This document shows positions 43,850 to 49,250 of a stretch of 49,250 bases of DNA, piece after piece. The position numbers were made by a program, and so were the translations under genes. The stretch comes from Streptomyces roseus (GTDB lineage Bacteria; Actinomycetota; Actinomycetes; Streptomycetales; Streptomycetaceae). The notes below the pieces were generated by a model that saw nothing but the letters and a program-made list of their open reading frames with translations, did not search any database and was not told the origin of the DNA. Positions within the stretch are counted from its first letter, which is position 1; the number at the start of each line of letters is the position of its first letter. The stretch is from positions 1 to 49,250 of the forward strand of contig NZ_LFML01000002.1 of the NCBI RefSeq assembly GCF_001044425.1, in the 5' to 3' direction.

Positions 43850-44455
43850 CTACCAGCCGATGGGCGGCGGTGCGGTCAGCTGGTCGGCGAGCCGCGCCAG
43901 CCGGTCCCGCAGCCGTCGCGGCCCGCGCTGCGCCGGCAGGCTGTTCTCCCCGGCCGCCGCGCCGACCAGGTGCTGCACCGTGTCCAGGTCCAGCTCGCCG
44001 GCCTCCTCCGGTACGGACAGGGCGTCGTGCGCCAGGGCGGCGAGATCCGGGTCCCCGCAGTGCAGCGACAGTACGGTCGCCCCCGCGCGCCGGGCGTCGT
44101 GCACCCGCTCCAGCAGCGCCGCGCCCGGCTGCTGCGGGGCCACGACCAGCAGCGTGTGCCCGCGCCGGGCCGCCGCCAGGCGGCCCAGCCCCACCGAGAG
44201 GTGCGGCGGCAGCCCGGGCCGCACCCGGTGCCGCACGAGGGTGGGGGCCAGCTCCGGCAGCCCCGACCAGGCGGCCTCGTCCACCAGGTGCGCCGCCATG
44301 TGCCAGGGCTCGTACTGCTCGGTGCCCACCAGCAGCAGGTTCCCGCCGGCCGGAACGACGGAGTGCCGCAGCGATCCGGCGAACCGGCGCGCGGCGCCGG
44401 GCCACTGCGTACCGGCGAGCACCTCGCGCAACAGCGCGACCCTCACGGCGTCCAT
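43850..44455 (-). CDS. Conserved hypothetical protein
   Basis: About 201 aa from ATG 44455 (AGGA 9 bases upstream); in-frame ATGs at 44473 and 44476 would add up to 7 residues. Segments NLLLVGTEQYEPWHMAAHL, HTLLVVAPQQPGAAL and GATVLSLHCGD look like alternating strands and helices of a Rossmann-type or SIS-like fold. No catalytic motif is recognised. Divergent from the F420-dependent reductase. Confidence 0.65.
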   Translation of the reverse strand: MDAVRVALLREVLAGTQWPGAARRFAGSLRHSVVPAGGNLLLVGTEQYEPWHMAAHLVDEAAWSGLPELAPTLVRHRVRPGLPPHLSVGLGRLAAARRGHTLLVVAPQQPGAALLERVHDARRAGATVLSLHCGDPDLAALAHDALSVPEEAGELDLDTVQHLVGAAAGENSLPAQRGPRRLRDRLARLADQLTAPPPIGW

Positions 44456-44555
44456 ATCGGCATCCTGCCGCATCAAAGGGACCTACGGGAGCACTTCGCC
44501 CCGCTTCGCCCGACCGGGCGGGCACATGTGCGTTCGCCTCTCGCGATCACGGCAT

Positions 44556-44561
44556 TACCCT
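44556..44561 (+). promoter_or_regulatory. -10 TACCCT, leaderless promoter of the F420 reductase
   Basis: TACCCT ends 7 bases before ATG 44569. Confidence 0.5.
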
Positions 44562-44568
44562 CGCCCCC

Positions 44569-45315
44569 ATGACCTCCACAGACAGCACTCAGAACGCGCC
44601 CGCCGAGGCCGCGGCCGCCGCCAAGGCACCGGCGAAGGCGCCGGCCAAGGACCCGTGGGACCTGCCGGACGTCTCCGGCCTCGTCGTCGGCGTCCTCGGC
44701 GGCACCGGCGACCAGGGCCGGGGGCTGGCCTACCGGCTCGCCCGGGCCGGCCAGAAGGTGATCATCGGCTCCCGCGCGGCCGACCGCGCGCGGAGCGCCG
44801 CCGACGAGCTGGGCCTCGGCGTGGAGGGCGCGGACAACGCCGAGTGCGCGCGCCGCAGCGACATCGTGATCATCGCGGTGCCGTGGGAGGGCCACGCCAA
44901 GACCCTCGAAGCCCTGCGCGAGGAGCTCGCGGGCAAGCTGGTGGTGGACTGCGTCAACCCGCTCGGCTTCGACAAGCAGGGCGCGTACGCCCTCCAGGTC
45001 GAAGAGGGCAGCGCGGCCCAGCAGGCCGCGGCCCTGCTCCCCGACTCCCGCGTGACCGCCGCTTTCCACCACCTTTCGGCGGTCCTGCTCCAGGACGAGT
45101 CGGTCGAGGAGATCGACACCGACGTGATGGTCCTCGGCGAGGTCCGCGCGGACACCGACATCGTCCAGGCCCTGGCCGCCCGCATCCCGGGCATGCGCGG
45201 GGTCTTCGCGGGCCGCCTGCGCAACGCCCACCAGGTCGAGTCCCTCGTGGCCAACCTCATCTCGACCAACCGCCGGTACAAGGCCCACTCGGGTCTGCGC
45301 GTCACGGACGTCTGA
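44569..45315 (+). CDS. F420H2:NADP oxidoreductase (Fno/NpdG family)
   Basis: 248 aa. After an Ala/Pro-rich start of about 35 residues, the NADP-binding motif is GVLGGTGDQGRGLAYRLARA, followed by IIGSRAADRA; conserved AVPWEGHAKTL and AAFHHLSAVLL complete the family pattern. Transfers hydride between coenzyme F420 and NADP, supplying reduced F420 to secondary metabolism and detoxifying enzymes in actinobacteria. Leaderless start at ATG 44569; ends before a hairpin. Confidence 0.93.
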   Translation: MTSTDSTQNAPAEAAAAAKAPAKAPAKDPWDLPDVSGLVVGVLGGTGDQGRGLAYRLARAGQKVIIGSRAADRARSAADELGLGVEGADNAECARRSDIVIIAVPWEGHAKTLEALREELAGKLVVDCVNPLGFDKQGAYALQVEEGSAAQQAAALLPDSRVTAAFHHLSAVLLQDESVEEIDTDVMVLGEVRADTDIVQALAARIPGMRGVFAGRLRNAHQVESLVANLISTNRRYKAHSGLRVTDV

Positions 45316-45323
45316 CCCCGCGC

Positions 45324-45353
45324 CGCTGCGCCCGGCACCAGCCGGGCGCAGCG
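45324..45353. terminator. Bidirectional terminator
   Basis: 13-bp stem CGCTGCGCCCGGC / GCCGGGCGCAGCG with loop ACCA, between the F420 reductase and the convergent TerD-nuclease gene. Confidence 0.8.
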
Positions 45354-45366
45354 CCCCCCGCCCGCC

Positions 45367-47433
45367 TCAGCCCCGGCGGCCGGCGCGCGCCTCCAGCGGC
45401 CCCAGATGCGCCACGACCCCCTGGTGGAAGCGGTCCACCGCATCGTCGACGCTGCGGATGAAACCGGACTCCGTATTGCCGCGGGTGTTGCCCATCCCCT
45501 TGATCAGCGACAGCCGGAACCCCGCGAGGGCCGCGCCTCCCCTGGGCAGCAGGTCGCCCGGCTCGGGGCGCAGCCGCTCCAGGGTGCCGCGCGGCCCGTT
45601 GCCGCCCTCCACCAGGCTTTCCACGTGCAGGTCCGCCGGGGCCTCGGCCAGCAACCGGACCAGCCGCTTCACCGTGGTCAGCGGGTACGAGCCCGCCGGC
45701 GCCGGCACGTCCACGCAGGTGCGGACCTTGCCCGTACGCAGATCGGCGGTCACCGCGATGACGCTGCTCGTGCCGTCGACGCGCAGCTCGGCGGTGAGCC
45801 GCCCGTCCCGGCACAGGTTCCCGGCGGCGGCCGTGCGGCGCGCCCGCGGATCGCTGCCGCGCCGCACGCGCTGTACCGGCAGCGCCCTCTGCCCGAGCTC
45901 CCCGCCGAGGCGCAGGCAGACCTGGCGGATCAGCCGCTCCCAGCTCTCGACGACCTCGACGGCGCGCGGATCGTCGAAGGCGAGGGTTTCGTCCTCGATC
46001 CCCTTGCGTACGGGCACCCAGGCGGCGCCCATGTTCTGGAACCCGTGGCACCCCGACTGCTCGTGCCGCAGGTACTCCAGCAGTTCCTGGAGGAGCCAGG
46101 CGTGCGCGGCGTTGCCCACGCCCTCGTGGCGGATCAGCATCTGGGCCTGGTGGGCCACCTCGGCCCAGGACAGGTGCCAGAGGCTGACCTTGTGCTTGCG
46201 CCGGCCGTCGACCTTGACGTCCACCATGGGCGCGCCTTCGAGGGCGACGTCGTTGGAGAGCGTGATGACGGCCTCGTAGCCGCGGCGGGCGGCGATGTCC
46301 ATGTACTGCTGCACCTGCTCGGCCTTGAGCGGGTTGCCGTTCGTCTTCGTCTCGACCAGCGCCGTCCAGAGCTTGCCCGCGCGCTCGACACGGATCACGC
46401 CGTCCGGGCGGCGCGGTGTTTCGCCGTGGGGGAGGGACACCTCGGTGAAGGTCTGCATCCGGCCGGCGGGAGCGCCGAAGGCGGCCGTGAGGCGCCGGCC
46501 GAACTCCGGGACCTGTGCCATGACGGACAGCAGCACGGAGGTGGCGCGGACCTCCCGCTCCTTGTCGCTCTTCAGCGTGGGTACGGGGAACAGCCGGGCC
46601 TGGTGCCAGGAGTCGTTCTCGGCGAGCGAGGCCCTGGCCACCTTGGGGAGGGTGACCTTCTTCTTGGTCGTACGGGGTCCCCGGCCGCGGGCCTGGGCGG
46701 GTACGGCGACGGGCTCGGGCGGGGCGGGCGGGGCGCCGGACCCGGCGGGACCGCCGGCGTCACTCCCCGCCTCGGCCCCCGCCTGCCCGGTACCGGCTGC
46801 TGCCGCCTGACCGACCGCTCCCGGCTCCTCGACGGCAGTGGCCTTATCGGCCTCCGCAGTCTCCTCGGTGGCTTCGGTGTCCTCGGCGTCTTCGAGCACG
46901 GCGATGCCGAAGTCCGTCGCCAGCCCGGCCAGCCCCGTCTCGTAGCCCTGGCCCACCGCGCGGAACTTCCACTCCTCGCCGCGCCGGTACAGCTCACCGA
47001 AGATGAACGCGGTCTCCACGCCCGCGTCGTGGATGGAGAACCCGACCAGCGGTTCGCCGGAGCGGTCCGCGACGGTCATCCGCAGGTCGTCCAGGTCGCC
47101 GAACCGGGCGCCCCCGTACTGGCTGGCCGCCACCACGATCCGCTCGACCCCCTCGGGCACGGCGGTCAGGTCCACGCCGATCCGGTCCTCTTCCCCGCTA
47201 TCGGTGGGGGTCTTCCCCAGCAACTGCACGCTCCCGTCGGCGGCGGCCGGGTTGTTGTAGAAGTAGAAGTCGTTCTCGCTGCGGACCTTGCCGTTCGCGT
47301 CCACGAGGAGCACCGAGACGTCGGCGTCGCCGGCCCCCGAGACGCTGCTCCAGCTCAGGCTCACGACCACGGCCCCGGCGTCCTCGCTCAGTTCCGTCAG
47401 GCTGACGTTCGCGCCCTTGGAGATCTCCCGCAT
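45367..47433 (-). CDS. TerD domain fused to a PD-(D/E)XK nuclease-like domain
   Basis: 688 aa. Residues 1-182 are a TerD stress domain (ISKGANVSLT, NDFYFYNN, GARFGDLDDLRM with calcium-type acidic loops, FGELYRRGEEWKFRAVGQG). A 75-residue acidic then Gly/Pro linker ends in basic RGRGPRTTKKKV. Residues about 270-460 look like a PD-(D/E)XK nuclease: Pro343-Asp344, Glu361-Thr-Lys363 (VETKT), and Gln373-x3-Tyr377, the QxxxY motif of the Cas4/AddB/lambda-exonuclease type. The last 220 residues are unrecognised. TerD proteins act with tellurite/phage/stress resistance complexes at the membrane. A nuclease output for a Ter-type sensor is plausible and may be antiphage. No other ter genes are in the window. 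Purine-rich GGGGGGCAGGA precedes ATG 47433. Confidence 0.8.
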   Translation of the reverse strand: MREISKGANVSLTELSEDAGAVVVSLSWSSVSGAGDADVSVLLVDANGKVRSENDFYFYNNPAAADGSVQLLGKTPTDSGEEDRIGVDLTAVPEGVERIVVAASQYGGARFGDLDDLRMTVADRSGEPLVGFSIHDAGVETAFIFGELYRRGEEWKFRAVGQGYETGLAGLATDFGIAVLEDAEDTEATEETAEADKATAVEEPGAVGQAAAAGTGQAGAEAGSDAGGPAGSGAPPAPPEPVAVPAQARGRGPRTTKKKVTLPKVARASLAENDSWHQARLFPVPTLKSDKEREVRATSVLLSVMAQVPEFGRRLTAAFGAPAGRMQTFTEVSLPHGETPRRPDGVIRVERAGKLWTALVETKTNGNPLKAEQVQQYMDIAARRGYEAVITLSNDVALEGAPMVDVKVDGRRKHKVSLWHLSWAEVAHQAQMLIRHEGVGNAAHAWLLQELLEYLRHEQSGCHGFQNMGAAWVPVRKGIEDETLAFDDPRAVEVVESWERLIRQVCLRLGGELGQRALPVQRVRRGSDPRARRTAAAGNLCRDGRLTAELRVDGTSSVIAVTADLRTGKVRTCVDVPAPAGSYPLTTVKRLVRLLAEAPADLHVESLVEGGNGPRGTLERLRPEPGDLLPRGGAALAGFRLSLIKGMGNTRGNTESGFIRSVDDAVDRFHQGVVAHLGPLEARAGRRG

Positions 47434-47657
47434 GTTCCTGCCCCCCAGTCGCCCGGCCTCGGCCGCGCGGGCCGGGCAGGCCGGGCTGTCGTTCCCTTCG
47501 TACCCGGCGAACCGTAGTGGGGTGCGGGGCGGAAGATCGGCGAAAGCCGGAAACCCGGAGCGGGAGCGGGGGCGGGCGGCTTTACGGGAGCACTGCGGGG
47601 GATGGGGGAGACTGGTGGGGTTCGACCCCGTTCCGTGTCGCCGAGGAGCTGTTCCCC

Positions 47658-47840
47658 ATGCCCCGCCTTGCCGTGTTCGCCATCGTCGTCTGCGTCCTGT
47701 CCGTGGCCGCGGCCGTGGTCGCCTTCGTGGAGGGCAGCTTCCTGGGCATCATCTGGGTGCTGCTGGCCGGCCTCACCTCGAACATGGCCTGGTTCTACCT
47801 GCGCAAGGCGAAGGCCGAGAAGGCCGCCCGCACCTCGTAG
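47658..47840 (+). CDS. Small membrane protein
   Basis: 60 aa from ATG 47658, with GAGGAG 9 bases upstream. Two hydrophobic segments (about 4-24 and 27-46, LGIIWVLLAGLTSNMAW) and a basic C-terminus RKAKAEKAARTS. Predicted two-helix inner-membrane protein with both ends inside. Function unknown. Convergent with the peptidase gene. Confidence 0.75.
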   Translation: MPRLAVFAIVVCVLSVAAAVVAFVEGSFLGIIWVLLAGLTSNMAWFYLRKAKAEKAARTS

Positions 47841-47873
47841 GGGTCCGTCGGTCCGGTCCGGTCAGGTGCCGGC

Positions 47874-48674
47874 TCAGCCCTGCGGCACCGCGCAGTAGCC
47901 GTTCGTCTCCTGCCAGAAGCGGTAGAGGTCGCGGCCGCAGTAGGTCTCCAGGTCGGACACGCCCAGAGCGTCCAGCAGGTTGCGCACCACGTCGAAGAAG
48001 AACCCGTTGACCTCCGGGATCCACAGCAGCGCGAACACTGAGATCAGGCCGAACGGCGCCAGCGGCGCCACCTCGCGGCGGATCCGGTACGAGAGCCAGG
48101 GCTCGATGATCCCGTAGCCGTCCAGGCCCGGGACCGGCAGGAAGTTCAAGATCGCCGCCGAGACCTGGAGCAGCGCGAGGAACGCGAGCGCGAAGCGGAA
48201 GGCCATCGGGACCCCGTCGAGGGCGTTCAGCCAGAACGGCGCCGTGCAGACGACCGCGAAGGCCACGTTGGTCAGCGGACCCGCCGCCGAGATGAGGCTG
48301 TGCTTCCAGCGGCCCTGGATCCGGTCCCGCTCGATGTACACCGCACCGCCGGGCAGGCCCAGCCCGCCCATGATCACGAAGATCACCGGCAGGACGATGC
48401 TGAGCAGCGCGTGCGTGTACTTCAGCGGGTTCAGGGTCAGGTAGCCCTTCGCCCCGACCGACAGGTCGCCGCCGTGCAGGGCGGTGCGGGCGTGCGCGTA
48501 CTCGTGCAGGCAGAGCGAGACGACCCAGGCCGAGGTCACGAAGAGGAACACGGCCAGCCCGGTGCTGGTCGAGTAGCCCGCCCACACGGCCCAGCCGGTG
48601 ACCGCCATGACGGCGAAGATGCCGAGGAATACGGAACTGATCTGCCGCTCGCCGCGGCTGCCCTGATGACCCAT
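47874..48674 (-). CDS. Site-2-protease-like (M50) membrane metallopeptidase
   Basis: 266 aa from ATG 48674. About six membrane helices. The zinc site is LHEYAH (HExxH) near residue 58 in a helix, with the third ligand in NFLPVPGLDGYG (about 178). This is the short M50 family (YwhC/Rv2625c-type) without PDZ. Such proteases cut membrane proteins such as anti-sigma factors; the target is unknown. -10 TAGGTT (48687-48682) lies 7 bases before the ATG, so it is probably leaderless, and the SARP gene starts 73 bases away in the other direction. Confidence 0.9.
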   Translation of the reverse strand: MGHQGSRGERQISSVFLGIFAVMAVTGWAVWAGYSTSTGLAVFLFVTSAWVVSLCLHEYAHARTALHGGDLSVGAKGYLTLNPLKYTHALLSIVLPVIFVIMGGLGLPGGAVYIERDRIQGRWKHSLISAAGPLTNVAFAVVCTAPFWLNALDGVPMAFRFALAFLALLQVSAAILNFLPVPGLDGYGIIEPWLSYRIRREVAPLAPFGLISVFALLWIPEVNGFFFDVVRNLLDALGVSDLETYCGRDLYRFWQETNGYCAVPQG

Positions 48675-48681
48675 GCGGCGA

Positions 48682-48687
48682 AACCTA
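48682..48687 (-). promoter_or_regulatory. -10 TAGGTT, leaderless promoter of the M50 peptidase
   Basis: Minus-strand TAGGTT ends 7 bases before the ATG at 48674. Confidence 0.45.
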
Positions 48688-48747
48688 CCCCGGGCAGGGG
48701 GCCGAAAGGAGTACGGGGCCCGGCCCCCGGGCAGCGACAATGGGCCG

Positions 48748-49250
48748 GTGCGTTACGCGATTCTCGGCACCGCCCAGGCCAGCCGCGACGACGGGAGCCC
48801 CGTCGCCGTCGGCGGAACGCGCCTGCGGGCGCTGCTCACCGCGCTCGCGCTGCGCCCGGGGCGGGCGGTGCCGGTGCACCTGCTGGTGCGGCAGGTGTGG
48901 GACGGCGAGGGGCCGGCGGACGCCCAGGCCGCCCTCCAGGCGCTGGTGGGCCGGCTGCGCAGGGCGCTGGGGCACGGGGCGGTGCGCTCGGCGGAGGGCG
49001 GCTACCTGCTCGACGCCGCGGGCGAGGACGTCGACCTGTACCGCTTCGAGCGGCTCGCCCGGGCCGCCGGTGCGGCCCGCGACCCGGCCGAGGCGGCCGC
49101 CCTGTACGAGGAGGCCCTGGCGCTGTGGCGCGGCCCGGCGCTGGCCGATCTGCCGGACGCGGAGGCCGAGTCCGCCCGCTGGGAGGCCGTACGCCTGGAC
49201 GCGCGGCGTGGCCGGCTCGCGGCGGCCCTGGCGCTGGGCGAGGCCGAGCG
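48748..49250 (+). CDS. SARP/AfsR-family transcriptional regulator (3' end outside window)
   Basis: 167 residues seen from GTG 48748. The start lacks a Shine-Dalgarno but GACAAT (48736-48741) lies 6 bases upstream. Residues 1-90 are the OmpR-like winged helix of SARPs (VHLLVRQVWDGEGPADAQ, LQALVGRLRRALG, SAEGGYLLDAAGEDVDL); from there a bacterial transcriptional activation domain begins (YRFERLARAAG, YEEALALWRGPALADL). The frame is open to the window end, so it could be a small SARP or a large AfsR-type protein with ATPase and TPR domains. Confidence 0.88.
   Translation, partial: MRYAILGTAQASRDDGSPVAVGGTRLRALLTALALRPGRAVPVHLLVRQVWDGEGPADAQAALQALVGRLRRALGHGAVRSAEGGYLLDAAGEDVDLYRFERLARAAGAARDPAEAAALYEEALALWRGPALADLPDAEAESARWEAVRLDARRGRLAAALALGEAE

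Noticed and set aside
47874..48674. M50 peptidase start at the upstream in-frame codon near 48740
   Set aside because: The extra N-terminus is Arg/Pro-rich and overlaps the promoter region; ATG 48674 has a -10 box 7 bases upstream.
1..49250. CRISPR arrays, tRNA or rRNA genes, transposases, att sites
   Set aside because: None found on reading both strands; repeats present are short tandem or palindromic ones only.

Overview
The window is very GC-rich and its gene content is that of a Streptomyces or close relative chromosome: SARP-type regulator, coenzyme F420 enzyme, RNase HI/phosphatase fusion, Tat-dependent DyP peroxidase, many GTG/TTG starts and many leaderless promoters. No tRNA, rRNA, CRISPR array or insertion-sequence transposase was seen. 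All calls come from reading motifs and gene order; no database search was run.

Layout. 1-399 is the 3' end of an extracellular Gly/Ser-linker protein. 480-3815 holds a 710-aa double acyl-CoA dehydrogenase (FadE34-like) and an SCPx/Ltp-type thiolase behind a KstR-like operator. 3887-16455 is a secreted polymorphic-toxin block: a LamG/ricin-lectin protein (minus strand) and a 2563-aa Rhs/YD-repeat protein (plus strand) fire from interlocking divergent promoters. The Rhs protein carries an internal bulb-lectin domain, an Rhs core, a Hint protease and a C-terminal endonuclease-like tip, followed by a small immunity-candidate gene. 16611-20157 returns to lipid/steroid-type catabolism: an orphan degenerate receiver protein, then a MaoC hydratase, Zn-alcohol dehydrogenase and SDR behind a second, perfect KstR-like palindrome. 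The two catabolic operons share two operator types, so the toxin block looks inserted in, or grown within, one regulon.

20266-29762 is mostly housekeeping: VOC protein, beta-propeller-like protein, Nif3 / zinc-ribbon / RNase HI-phosphatase operon, rnpB (RNase P RNA, minus strand), a MerR gene broken by a palindromic element, a membrane protein, an RNB exoribonuclease and YaaA. 29811-37136 has a primase/polymerase-like protein, TetR regulator, DDAH, Rsm22-like methyltransferase, Bcr/CflA exporter, SDR, PhzF and GNAT proteins.

37269-42520 is an iron module: efeO-efeB-efeU (elemental iron uptake) and a heme oxygenase, each with a DmdR/IdeR-like iron box, with a PhzF-like gene between. 42629-49250 has methionine aminopeptidase, a 79-aa protein, an F420:NADP oxidoreductase, a TerD domain fused to a PD-(D/E)XK nuclease-like domain, a small membrane protein, a site-2-protease-like peptidase and the start of a SARP regulator.

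Best candidates for a closer look: the lectin/Rhs/Hint/nuclease toxin locus with shared promoter, the TerD-nuclease fusion, the split two-operator KstR-like regulon, and the MerR gene disrupted by a palindromic repeat.
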